Part shown: piece after piece, positions 15,905-25,320 of the stretch
How positions within the stretch are numbered: the stretch's first letter is position 1
How the letters are laid out: every line of letters begins with the position of its first letter
Source: Falsiphaeobacter marinintestinus
GTDB taxonomy: Bacteria > Pseudomonadota > Alphaproteobacteria > Rhodobacterales > Rhodobacteraceae
Reading direction: 5' to 3'
Assembly: GCF_007923355.1 (NCBI RefSeq)
Contig: NZ_VOGO01000004.1
Location: 186,001 to 250,000 of the forward strand
DNA: 64,000 nucleotides
Position numbers and translations under genes: made by a program
Notes under the pieces: generated by a model
The model's input: only the letters and a program-made list of their open reading frames with translations
What the model was told of the DNA's origin: nothing
Databases searched by the model: none

Positions 15905-16920
15905 TTTCGGTCCTCGGTGACAGGGGCGGTTTTCATCGACGTGGCTTGCGTCGCAATGTCCGGACGGCGGAACAGGTTGCGGCACGCATGGGCCGTCAGG
16001 TCGCGCAAAAAGTAATCGGCATCGGCTTGCGGCTTGCCCTGCACAAGGCGTCGCAGGTCATAAATCAGCGTGCCCGACAGGCGCGATACCGTGGCAAGCC
16101 CGGCGTAGATCGCGCCATGGTTCTTTGAGAAATAATACAGGCGTGAATCCAGCCAATAGGGCGGCGTACGGCCCCATTCCTTCATCCCGGTCGAGGCAGA
16201 TCCGACATGGACCACCTCGCTGCTTGGAATGTACCACGTTTCCCACCCGGCCTGCGCAGCCCGCCGGCACAGATCGGTTTCTTCGTAATACAGGAAAAAC
16301 GTCTCATCAAACCCGCCGATCTGATCCAGCATGTCGCTGCGCAACATAAGGCTGGCCCCGGCGGTCCAGTCGATACGGGTATCGACCTTCGGGATCGGGA
16401 TCGGCACGATAGACTTGGCGAACAGGCGCGAAAACACCCCGGTCCGCGCGCTCATCTCGAATTCGCCGGCGGCCGAGGGAAACCGAAACGCGGTGCGGTG
16501 CGGCTCTCCGTCTTCACCCTTTACATAACTTCCGGCCATGCCCGCCTTGGGGTGATCGATCAGGAAATCCCGCAGGATGCGGATCGCATCAGGTTCTGGC
16601 CACGCGTCCGAATTCAGCAGATAGACAAAATCGGCCCGTGATCCATCCGACAACCCGGCCTGCATGCCAAAGTTCATGCCAGCGCCAAAGCCGCCATTGC
16701 GGCACGACGCGACCACCCGCAACCGTCCCGACCCGGTCCAGCCGCGCGCCTTCGCCTGATCTGTCAGCCGTTCAAAAGACCCGTCGCCCGATCCGTTATC
16801 GACAATGACGATTTCACCGCGCAGCCCGGCCATTTCGCGCATCGCGGCTTCGGCCGACTTCAGCGTCATGTCGGGCGTCTGATAGTTCAGGATGATCGTC
16901 AGGATCGAAGGGTCAGACAT
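15901..16920 (-). CDS. Glycosyltransferase family 2 (rhamnosyltransferase-like)
   Basis: GT-A glycosyltransferase of 339 residues. The N-terminus ILTIILNYQTPDMTLKSAEA, the strand IVIVDNGSGDGS, the loop CRNGGFGAGMNFGM and the donor-site motif YLLNSDAWPEP are those of the WbbL/RfbF-like rhamnosyltransferase subgroup, as are WTAGASLMLRSDMLDQIGGFDETFFLYYEETDLCRRA and the trailing YYFSKNHG. It lies between the PKS gene (stop 4 bases upstream of its start) and the NRPS gene (ATGA overlap), so the three are translated together. That suggests the sugar is transferred to, or is the acceptor of, the PKS/NRPS product. The donor sugar cannot be deduced. Confidence 0.87.
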   Translation of the reverse strand: MSDPSILTIILNYQTPDMTLKSAEAAMREMAGLRGEIVIVDNGSGDGSFERLTDQAKARGWTGSGRLRVVASCRNGGFGAGMNFGMQAGLSDGSRADFVYLLNSDAWPEPDAIRILRDFLIDHPKAGMAGSYVKGEDGEPHRTAFRFPSAAGEFEMSARTGVFSRLFAKSIVPIPIPKVDTRIDWTAGASLMLRSDMLDQIGGFDETFFLYYEETDLCRRAAQAGWETWYIPSSEVVHVGSASTGMKEWGRTPPYWLDSRLYYFSKNHGAIYAGLATVSRLSGTLIYDLRRLVQGKPQADADYFLRDLTAHACRNLFRRPDIATQATSMKTAPVTEDRK

Positions 16921-16924
16921 CTGG

Positions 16925-19900
16925 TTACTCTGCCGCCCTTTGCGGGGTCCAGGCGAGGTCCTCAGCTTCGGCGCGGTCGATATGCGCTTTCATTTCCTCG
17001 GCCAGAACGCTCACGTTGGGCACCAGTACCATACTGTCGTGATCGCCCGGCACTTCGACGACCTGCGTGTGCGGGGCCCAGCCCGTCCAGTCATTGTCGT
17101 CGAACACATACTCACGCTCCTTGCTGACCCATTTGCCGCCCGACACCTTCCAATGCCGATCCAGAGGCGGACGGAACAGCACGACCGGCCCGTCCCACGG
17201 GTGCAGATCATAGGCTCCCAGCGACTCGCGAAAGGCGTCTTCGATCTTGCGATTGTTGAACTCCGGCGCGGCGCTGACAGTTTGCGGCAAAGCGCGGCGT
17301 TTCTCAATTTCCCAACGGAGTCGGTTGCCCGCCCATTCGGACAAATACCCTATGCCTTTGCGCTGCAATTCCTGTAGTTTGATCGCCACCTTGTCCCGAC
17401 GCCCCAATGCGGGCCGCATCGGCAACGGCGTGTCGAGCAGCGCAAGAAGCGCAACTTTCTCGCCCTCGGCTTCCAACTGGCGGGCCATTTCGTAGGCGGT
17501 GATCCCGCCCCCCGAAAAGCCACCCAAAAGGTAAGGGCCATGCGGCCGCACCTGACGCAGTTCAGCGATGTAATCGGCAGCCGCCTCTTCCATGCAGCGA
17601 TGGGGTTCGTCATCCCCGATAAGGCCCCGCGCCTGCAGCCCGTAAACCGGACGTTCGCGGCCCAGCATCAACGCCAGATGGCGCAGGTTCAGCACATTGC
17701 CGAACATACCGGCGACCAGGAAGAACGGCGTTTCGCCACCGCTTTCGCCCTTATGCAACGCCACCAGATGGGTGAAGGATGGCGGCGCGTCGCCGTTGTC
17801 TGTCGGGGTCTCGCCGGTGATGCCGGTGCGGGTCGTGATCATGTCGGCCACCCGCGCAACCGAGGGCGCTTCGAACAAAACCGAGATCGGAAATTCGACA
17901 TCGTACAGCCGCTTGATCTGCGCAAACAGGCGCACGGCAATCAGGGAATGGCCGCCCAAATCGAAAAAGCTGTCATCCACGCCAACTTGCGAGACGCCCA
18001 ACAGCGATTCAAACAGCCCGGCCAGTGCCTTTTCCACATCATTGCGCGGCGCGACATAATCGGTATCCAAATCCGGGCGATCAAAACTCTGACCGTCTTC
18101 GGTCTGTGCAACCGACACCCGGTTCGCCTGTTCGATCAGCCCGGGCAAATCTATCGAACTGACCACAACCTGCGGCAGCCCAAGCGCCAATGCGCGTTGC
18201 AGGGCCTCGGGGCCTTCGTCCGGGCGGATGCCCTGACTGATGTTGTGGTGCAAACGCTGCTCGTCGGGCGACAACGGCACATCGGATGACGCCGCCGCCA
18301 ACCCAAGGGCTGCGGCGTCCGAATCCGGTGTTGCCGGGGTCGAGAAATCAAGCGCTTCGGTTCGCTGCATCCGGAACCCCAGGATTTCGGCGCAAACCGT
18401 CCCGTCCGGGGTCGCCAGCGTGATGTCGAACGACGTGAACCCATCGGCCTCTTGCGCGCCAGACAGCCGCATCCAGCTGCGCAATTCTGCCGGCAGCGGG
18501 CGCAGGATACGGATCGTGCCATATGACACCGGAACCCACAGGTGCTTGCCGCCATAGCTGCCCGCCAATTCGATGGCCCAGCCGGTGGCAAGGTCCAGCA
18601 AACCCGGATGCATACGATACCCGTCGCTCAGATCGCTGTGAAACGCGGCGGGCAGGGTCAGCGATGCCAGCCCTTCGCCCGCGCCAAAGGCAGTTTTGCT
18701 TAGCACATGCCAGCGCGGGCCAAAGCGCAAATGGGTCTCTTGCGGAGACCGCAATCGGCTGCCGACAGTGCCTTTTTCAACGCGCGGACACCGCGCGGCG
18801 ATGGCGTCCAGATCCACGTCCTCGGGTGCAGCACGTCCCAGAATAACGGTTGCCTGCGCATTCAGAAGGTATCCGGCAGACTCATCTGCCCCGGCGCTGC
18901 TGTGAATGGTCACGCCATACCCGCCGGGGGCAGGCTCCAGCCTCAGCACCACACGTTTGGGCGCAGAGTCATCAACCCGCAACGGGCGGAAGAAATAGAG
19001 ATCCGAGATTTCAAAGGGCTCTTCGATCCCGTGCTCGTGCAACGCCTCTGATATCAGTTCGATGAACCCGGTGCCGGGCAGCAGGGCATCGCCCGCCGCT
19101 GTACGGTGCTGGTCCAGAACCCAGCGATCCTGTGCAGTGTATGTCGCGGTAAAGATCCGGTTGCCCGCCGCGTCGAACCCGGTTTCGTCCAGCAACGGTA
19201 GGTCAACGGGGTCACGCTCGGTCGGCTGGCCCGCATTGCGGCGCAAGGCCATCGCATCCGCAGCCATGCCCACATCGGCCCAGACCCCCCAATCCACGGC
19301 AACGACACGGGTCGCCGCCCCGGCACGGCTTTGCGCCCAGGCGTTCAGGTATTCGTTCGCGGCGACATAATCGATCTGTCCCGCAGGCCGCGTCGCGGTC
19401 GAGGACGACGAAAACAGCACCATCAGTTCCAGCATCCCGTCCGGGAACATCTGATCCAGCACCTGCAAGCCGGTGATCTTGGGGGCAAAGACGCGCGCCA
19501 CATCGGCTTCGGTCTTGGTCAGGATCGGGCCGTCATTGATATGCCCGGCGGCGTGGAGAACCCCGGTCAGCACACCGAAGCGTTCTTCGGCCTCACTCAC
19601 GGCGCTGCGCATCTGGTCGATGTTGCAGACATCGGCGGCGATCGCCATCACGGCGCCTGTGCCAATTGCCTCAAGATCCTGCAGCGCGGTCAGGCGCCGC
19701 GCAACCCGGTCGGCAGGGCTGTGGGTGCGCAGATAGGCTTCCCATTCTGATCGTGCAGGCAATGGATCGCGGGCCAGCAAGATCACATTGGCCTGACTGT
19801 CGCGCATCAACTGGGCGGCCACGGTCAGGCCGATCCCGCCAAATCCACCGGTAATTAGATAGGTGCCACCCGGTTTCCAGGCCTGATCGTCCGGCGCGTC

Positions 19901-22900
19901 AAGCGCCACAGGCTTATAGCTGCGCCCGTACCGCTTGCCATCGCGCAACGCGGCAACCCCGTCACCGGGGTCGGCACACAGATCTTCCAGAATGGCGTTG
20001 ATCAGCTCATGATCCGGGGCAGGCTCACCCGCACCGCGCAGACTGGCAAAAAACCCCGGTTCGGCGCGGTCTGGCAGGACAATATCAAGCGACGCGCAGG
20101 TCATCCCCGGCATTTCATGCGCGATAACCCCCAGTGGCCCCGCGATCAGGGCCTTTTCGGGATAGGGCAGTGGTTCGTCTTTCACCTGCGCCGCACCGGT
20201 TGTGATCACGGTCATCTGTGCCGCGTGTTCGATCCCGGCCAACGCCTGAGACAGGTACATCAGGCTGTAAAAGCCCCGCTCAAGGTTGCGGTCGTAAAAA
20301 CTGCTGCCGGGACGGTGGGTTTCGTCCTGCGTGACCAGCCAGAAATGCCCGATTCGATCCGGTAAACGCCCCTGATCCGCCAGGTCCGAGATCAAAGCGT
20401 CATACCCGAACCGCCCTTGTTCTGCTGGCAAGATGAACGCGGTTTCGGACAGCTGCGCAAAGGTATCTCCGGGGGTGACGCGGACAACCGATTGACCCGC
20501 CTCAACCAGCCGGTCCGCCACCGCCGCGCCATATCCGCATGCGTCCTCAAAAATCAGCCAGGATTGCGGCGCAAGCGTATCCAGCTCAGACGCCACATCC
20601 AGATCACAGTCGGCCAGACGCGGACGCCACGCCGGGCGGTACCCCCAATTGGCCAGATCATCCGTGCGCATCAGCGCAGTGTCCGAGGCCACGGCGATCT
20701 GCTTGCCCGGTTCAATAAAATACTTGCTGCGCTGGAACGCATAGGTGGGCAACGGCAGACGGTGCCGCGTGGCCTCGCCCCAGATTTGCGGCCAGTCGGC
20801 AGTGACGCCGCACGCCCACAGCCGCCCGATCACGCTTAGGAAATACGCGTCATCCGGCATGTCCTGATCGGAGTGGCGCAAGGAACTCAGCACCTGACCC
20901 GGATCAACTGTATCGGCCATCTGCGCCAGCGAACTCAGCGCCTTGCCCGGGCCGACTTCCAGAAACACCCGGTCGCCTTTGGCTGACAAGCTGCGGATGC
21001 ACTGGTCGAAATGCACCGTATTGCGCAGTTGTTCGACCCAATAGTCCGGGCTGGTCGCCTGCTCAGCCGTCAGGGGTTCTCCGGTGCGGTTCGACATCAC
21101 CTGCATCTGAGGCGGGTTCAACGTGATCCCACGCAGGAAGGCGCGGAAATCGTCCAGGATCGGATCCAGCATCCGCGAATGCGCGGCAATGTCGATCTGC
21201 ACGCGCTGATGGTCGATATCCTGTGCGTCCAGCCGCTCAGAAAACGCGTCCAGAGCCGCCTGGGGACCCGACACGGCGCACAGCCGCGGCGCGTTCACGC
21301 TGGCGACATCCAGATCGTCGCTGATCATCGCACGCAAGTCGTCCTCGCTAAGCGAGACGCTGATCATGCCCCCCGCTGGCACCGTATCAAACAAGCGACC
21401 GCGCAGCAGGACAAGATCGATGCAATCTTCAAATGACATCACCCCGGCCAGACAGGCGGCCGTGTTCTCGCCCATCGAATGGCCAACCAGCGCCGTTGGC
21501 CGCACGCCCCAACTGATCCACAGCTGAGCCAGCGCGTATTCAACGATCATGATCAGCGGCAACTGAACCGACGGTTTCGTCAGCCGGGCATTGGCCGCCT
21601 CGATCCCGTCAGGCTCGGGCAGCCAGACGTCGCGGATATCGAAATCCAGCTTGGGTTGCAGGTGGTCCAGCCCCCGATCCATCCAGTCGGCAAACACCGG
21701 CTCGGTCTCGTACAGATCACGCGCCATGCCCGCGTATTGCGCGCCCCCACCGGGGAACATGAACACGGTGTCTGGCGCATCGCCCAGCCGGTCATGGGTA
21801 AAAACCTCGCGCGGATTGCCGGTTTCAAGCTTTTCGATGGCCTCAGCGGCAGTTTCAGCAACCAAAACGCGGCGCTTTTCAAACCCGCGCCGCCCTTCTT
21901 TCAACGTGTATGCGACATCGGCCAGCGACAAGTCCGGGTTCGCCCGCAAATGCGCGGCCAATTGCTTTGCGTTGGCATCCAGCGCGGCGCGGGTCCGGCC
22001 TGACAGGCACAAGATCTGAAACGGAAAATCGCTTTCATCGGAAGCGCCCCGATCCGGCGCTTCCTCCAGAATCGCGTGGGCATTGGTGCCACCAACCCCC
22101 AGCGCATTGATCGCCGCGCGACGCGGGCCTTTGTGCGAGGTCCACTCCGACAGTGTATCATTCACCCGAAACGGGCTGGTCTCAAAATCAATTGCCGGGT
22201 TTGGCGCTTCATAACCCAAAGACGGCGGGATTTGCCCGTGCTTCAGGCCCAGTGTGGTCTTCACCAACCCGGCGACGCCAGCCGCCGTGTCCAGATGACC
22301 GATATTGGTCTTCACCGATCCGATCCGGCAAAACCCGGTGTCGCGGGTCGATTTGCGATACGCTTCGGTCAGTGCCGAGACCTCGATCGGGTCGCCCAGA
22401 TAGGTCCCTGTGCCATGGCATTCGACGTAATCAATCGTGTCGGGCGATACCTTTGCCGCCTCCAGCGCCATGCTGACAGCTGCCGACTGGCCATCCACCG
22501 ACGGGGCCAGATACCCGGCCTTGGCCGCACCGTCGTTGTTGACCGCGCTGCCCTTGATCACGGCCCAGATATGATCGCCATCCGCCACCGCGTCTTCCAA
22601 CCGGCGCAAGGCAACCGCGCCCGCGCCCGACCCGAACACCGTGCCTTGCGCCCGGTGATCAAAGGCGTGGCAATGCCCGTCCGGGCTGAGAATTTCGTTT
22701 TCCTTGTACAGATATCCGCGCCCCTGCGGCAGTTCGATGGTCACACCGCCTGCAATCGCCATGGCGCATTCACCGTCACGCAGCGCCTTGGCGGCATAAT
22801 GTACCGCCACCAGCGACGTCGAACAGGCCGTCTGCAGGTTGATCGACGGGCCTTTCAGGTCAAACACATGGCTGACACGGGTCGACAGGAAATCCTTGTC

Positions 22901-23374
22901 GTTGCCGGTATGGCGCAGCAGGAACATGCCGACATCGTCAACCAACCCGGGGTTCGAACAGATGTTGAAATAGAAATAGCTGCCCATGCCACACCCGGCA
23001 TAGACGCCAATCGGGCCATCGATTGTCTCGGGTGGATGCCCGGCATTTTCCATCGCCTCCCAGGCGACTTCCAGAAACTTGCGGTGCTGAGGATCCAGGA
23101 TCGCTGCTTCTTTCGGGCTGAACCCAAAGAAGTCTGCATCGAACGTATCGAAATCCTGTAACAGCGCGGCAGCGGGGACATAATTCTTGTCGGCAAGGGT
23201 CTCGGGGCGCTCGCCATTGGCCAGCAGCGTCTCGTCGTCAAGCCGGGTAATCGACTCAACGCCATCACGCAGATTTGTCCAGAACGCGTCGGCCGAGGAC
23301 GCCCCCGGCACGCAAACAGACATACCAACGATGGCAATGTCGCCGCTGTACTGTTTCAAATCACCTGTCCCCAT
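16925..23374 (-). CDS. Type I polyketide synthase, KS-AT-KR-DH-ACP-TE
   Basis: A 2,149-residue single-module PKS; positions are from the ATG at 23374 (a TTG three codons earlier is possible). KS, about 10-435: Cys184 in TACSTS, His320 in ECHGTGT, His360 in KTNIGH. AT, about 535-830: Ser633 in GHSMG, His732 in the unusual AAHS motif. A KR structural half (about 900-1150) precedes KR, about 1168-1385: TGGFGGIG, then the SSSS and YVAANEYLNA catalytic region. DH, about 1400-1675: HRTAAGDALLP, one residue longer than HxxxGxxxxP, and HPGLLD. ACP near 1775-1850: Ser1810 in DLGGHSL. TE, about 1875-2140: Ser1954 in GFSGGG, His2112 in GDHDS. KR before DH is atypical. The TE implies release here, so the NRPS probably acts upstream. 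Confidence 0.93.
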   Translation of the reverse strand: MGTGDLKQYSGDIAIVGMSVCVPGASSADAFWTNLRDGVESITRLDDETLLANGERPETLADKNYVPAAALLQDFDTFDADFFGFSPKEAAILDPQHRKFLEVAWEAMENAGHPPETIDGPIGVYAGCGMGSYFYFNICSNPGLVDDVGMFLLRHTGNDKDFLSTRVSHVFDLKGPSINLQTACSTSLVAVHYAAKALRDGECAMAIAGGVTIELPQGRGYLYKENEILSPDGHCHAFDHRAQGTVFGSGAGAVALRRLEDAVADGDHIWAVIKGSAVNNDGAAKAGYLAPSVDGQSAAVSMALEAAKVSPDTIDYVECHGTGTYLGDPIEVSALTEAYRKSTRDTGFCRIGSVKTNIGHLDTAAGVAGLVKTTLGLKHGQIPPSLGYEAPNPAIDFETSPFRVNDTLSEWTSHKGPRRAAINALGVGGTNAHAILEEAPDRGASDESDFPFQILCLSGRTRAALDANAKQLAAHLRANPDLSLADVAYTLKEGRRGFEKRRVLVAETAAEAIEKLETGNPREVFTHDRLGDAPDTVFMFPGGGAQYAGMARDLYETEPVFADWMDRGLDHLQPKLDFDIRDVWLPEPDGIEAANARLTKPSVQLPLIMIVEYALAQLWISWGVRPTALVGHSMGENTAACLAGVMSFEDCIDLVLLRGRLFDTVPAGGMISVSLSEDDLRAMISDDLDVASVNAPRLCAVSGPQAALDAFSERLDAQDIDHQRVQIDIAAHSRMLDPILDDFRAFLRGITLNPPQMQVMSNRTGEPLTAEQATSPDYWVEQLRNTVHFDQCIRSLSAKGDRVFLEVGPGKALSSLAQMADTVDPGQVLSSLRHSDQDMPDDAYFLSVIGRLWACGVTADWPQIWGEATRHRLPLPTYAFQRSKYFIEPGKQIAVASDTALMRTDDLANWGYRPAWRPRLADCDLDVASELDTLAPQSWLIFEDACGYGAAVADRLVEAGQSVVRVTPGDTFAQLSETAFILPAEQGRFGYDALISDLADQGRLPDRIGHFWLVTQDETHRPGSSFYDRNLERGFYSLMYLSQALAGIEHAAQMTVITTGAAQVKDEPLPYPEKALIAGPLGVIAHEMPGMTCASLDIVLPDRAEPGFFASLRGAGEPAPDHELINAILEDLCADPGDGVAALRDGKRYGRSYKPVALDAPDDQAWKPGGTYLITGGFGGIGLTVAAQLMRDSQANVILLARDPLPARSEWEAYLRTHSPADRVARRLTALQDLEAIGTGAVMAIAADVCNIDQMRSAVSEAEERFGVLTGVLHAAGHINDGPILTKTEADVARVFAPKITGLQVLDQMFPDGMLELMVLFSSSSTATRPAGQIDYVAANEYLNAWAQSRAGAATRVVAVDWGVWADVGMAADAMALRRNAGQPTERDPVDLPLLDETGFDAAGNRIFTATYTAQDRWVLDQHRTAAGDALLPGTGFIELISEALHEHGIEEPFEISDLYFFRPLRVDDSAPKRVVLRLEPAPGGYGVTIHSSAGADESAGYLLNAQATVILGRAAPEDVDLDAIAARCPRVEKGTVGSRLRSPQETHLRFGPRWHVLSKTAFGAGEGLASLTLPAAFHSDLSDGYRMHPGLLDLATGWAIELAGSYGGKHLWVPVSYGTIRILRPLPAELRSWMRLSGAQEADGFTSFDITLATPDGTVCAEILGFRMQRTEALDFSTPATPDSDAAALGLAAASSDVPLSPDEQRLHHNISQGIRPDEGPEALQRALALGLPQVVVSSIDLPGLIEQANRVSVAQTEDGQSFDRPDLDTDYVAPRNDVEKALAGLFESLLGVSQVGVDDSFFDLGGHSLIAVRLFAQIKRLYDVEFPISVLFEAPSVARVADMITTRTGITGETPTDNGDAPPSFTHLVALHKGESGGETPFFLVAGMFGNVLNLRHLALMLGRERPVYGLQARGLIGDDEPHRCMEEAAADYIAELRQVRPHGPYLLGGFSGGGITAYEMARQLEAEGEKVALLALLDTPLPMRPALGRRDKVAIKLQELQRKGIGYLSEWAGNRLRWEIEKRRALPQTVSAAPEFNNRKIEDAFRESLGAYDLHPWDGPVVLFRPPLDRHWKVSGGKWVSKEREYVFDDNDWTGWAPHTQVVEVPGDHDSMVLVPNVSVLAEEMKAHIDRAEAEDLAWTPQRAAE

Positions 23375-23383
23375 AGCGCGCAA

Positions 23384-23645
23384 AACGCGTCTGCATTCGT
23401 TCGATCAGGCCCGTCACTTTGACAACTCTTATAATACACATGACGACAGGCCGAAATATTTGGCTTCGTTCTCTTCAGTGCCTCAGCAGAAAACACCCTG
23501 TATCTGTACATTCTGGGTTTGACCCAAAAGGGGAATTTTTGGCGCCATCTGTCGGCACGTTTACATATCGTTCCAAGTTGTGGCCGTTTTAAGGACAATC
23601 GGCGGAAACTCTATGTTGATTGGACCGACCCCAAGGGCGCAATCC
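23384..23645 (-). promoter_or_regulatory. Leader and probable promoter region of the PKS-NRPS operon
   Basis: This 262-base gap separates the Wzy-like gene stop from the PKS start on the same strand. It is more AT-rich than its surroundings. A TATTAT box on the minus strand (23431-23436) lies about 57 bases before the PKS ATG and is a -10 candidate, but I find no convincing -35 box at the right spacing. A short inverted repeat (TGGGT, 3-base spacer, ACCCA, about 23514-23526) could be an operator. No ribosome binding site is evident before the PKS ATG. Confidence 0.3.
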
Positions 23646-25109
23646 TCACATCATATCGCGCGTGGTATGGGGTTTGGCCCGTCCACCCAGCACCGGCCCG
23701 TCTCCGAACAGGCGGGGTTTTCGACGTTCGAACTCAGGATATCGCAGCCTTTCGCAATATCCCAGAACCGCCCCGGCACACAGCCACGTATAAGGGGTCA
23801 GCGTCGCATTCAGCAGCATATCCATCATCGTTGCCGCCAATATGATCGAAATCGGCGCGACATAAGGGGACAGCTGATTTGACCGCAACGTTCGCATCTG
23901 AAACCCCAGCAGCATCAGCGGAAAGGCCAGCAACCCCATCTCGGCAACGTACCCGACCCAGCCAAACGTGCCGAAGACTATGATCCAGCGGCCATCCGGG
24001 ATCGTCAGGATCTCACCGGTTTCGCCATGGCGGATCAGGTTGCGTCCCCATCCGCCCCAGCCAAACCACGGCTTTTCCGCCGCCCGGTCCAACAGCTGCT
24101 CTTCGTTGTTGAACCGATACTCCAGCGATCCGCCGCGTTCTTCATCGAACGCATAAGCCTGCACCAGAATGTCATCCAGCGGGATCGCCCCTGTATTGCG
24201 CAGGATCGGATAGCCCACCGCGATGATCCCGCACAGAATGGCCACCCGGATCTGCATCTTGGCCGAGGTAAGCAAAACCAGCGGCGCCAGCACCAGCGCA
24301 AACACCCAGGACGCCAGGCTTTTGCACAGAAACAGCACGATCAGAAGATAGACCACCGCCGCCTGATATCGCCTGCGCAAAGGCGGCCCAACGATGCGTG
24401 ACAGGGCCGCTGCCGCGATGACCGCAGACAACATGAAAAACGCCAGCCACAGGGCGTGGGGCAGGAACACCAGCGGGCGAAACCCGCCTTTGCGCATCAT
24501 CTGTTCGAACGAATGCTGGAAGAACCCATAGACCCAGACGTTGATCTGCGGGCTGAACCTCACCTCGATCAGGGCCGGGATCGAATAGATCAGCATCCCG
24601 ATCACCAGCCCCAGCAGGATTTCCCGCATCCCGGTATCGGTCGACATGTATTGCCGACCCAGCACAAACGGGATCAGCACGATGATCTGGCTGGCCACGA
24701 CCGAAAACAGGTCCCGCACGCTCAGGCCCGGCAGGCTGCCGACAATAAACTTGACGGGATCACTGCCCGCCAGAACCTCGAATTCAATCGGGTCACGATT
24801 GGTCAGAACGGTCGGGATCACGCTCAGCACAAACAGGATCAGCAGAATCCGCGTGATCAGGGTGCGCGGCCACAGTGTGATCGGAACCTTCAGAACAAAC
24901 AGCAAAAGCCCCATCAGCGCCACGCTGGGAATCGAAAACTTGTCCATCGCCGGGACAAGCGGCAGATCAAAGGCCGCGATGGGCGGCAGGATCAGAAACC
25001 CACCCAGCAGGCACCACACGATCGCCCGCTCCAGCGGGAGCTTGCGCAAAAGCCGCAAACAGATCAGCGGCCAGATCAGCAGCATGAATGAGGCGAAAAG
25101 ATTAGGCAT
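23646..25109 (-). CDS. O-antigen ligase/Wzy-like polysaccharide polymerase
   Basis: Multi-spanning inner-membrane protein of 487 residues, starting MPNLFASFMLLIWPLICL at ATG 25109; the open frame extends to 25439 but the extra part overlaps the divergent gene and lacks membrane character. About 10-12 membrane helices are visible, with a large periplasmic loop near the C-terminal third: SLEYRFNNEEQLLDRAAEKPWFGWGGWGRNLIRHGETGEILTIPDGRW. That loop matches the Wzy_C/O-antigen ligase pattern (KPWFGWG plus later charged residues). In this locus it would polymerise repeat units or ligate the chain. It precedes the PKS gene on the same strand by about 270 bases and may lie in the same transcript or a separate one. 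Confidence 0.82.
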   Translation of the reverse strand: MPNLFASFMLLIWPLICLRLLRKLPLERAIVWCLLGGFLILPPIAAFDLPLVPAMDKFSIPSVALMGLLLFVLKVPITLWPRTLITRILLILFVLSVIPTVLTNRDPIEFEVLAGSDPVKFIVGSLPGLSVRDLFSVVASQIIVLIPFVLGRQYMSTDTGMREILLGLVIGMLIYSIPALIEVRFSPQINVWVYGFFQHSFEQMMRKGGFRPLVFLPHALWLAFFMLSAVIAAAALSRIVGPPLRRRYQAAVVYLLIVLFLCKSLASWVFALVLAPLVLLTSAKMQIRVAILCGIIAVGYPILRNTGAIPLDDILVQAYAFDEERGGSLEYRFNNEEQLLDRAAEKPWFGWGGWGRNLIRHGETGEILTIPDGRWIIVFGTFGWVGYVAEMGLLAFPLMLLGFQMRTLRSNQLSPYVAPISIILAATMMDMLLNATLTPYTWLCAGAVLGYCERLRYPEFERRKPRLFGDGPVLGGRAKPHTTRDMM

Positions 25110-25320
25110 GCTCGAACGTGTTTCTTGGCGGCTAAGGTGCCGCGATGAAGACAGTCTAGCACCGCGCTGGCCAACTGTCGCGCCCTGCCAGACAAGCAGT
25201 GTCGTGTTCAGGGTAATTTTTGGGATCTGATGCGCACATGCTTGCATTGAAAGGCGCAAAACGGCAAGTTTTGGGCAATTCATTTGGCCGCTGTACAGCG
25301 GAAACAACAAAGGCATTGGC

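Noticed and set aside
22076-23161. Plus-strand open frame opposite the KS domain
   Set aside because: Overlaps the conserved ketosynthase in reverse; no ribosome binding site or motif.
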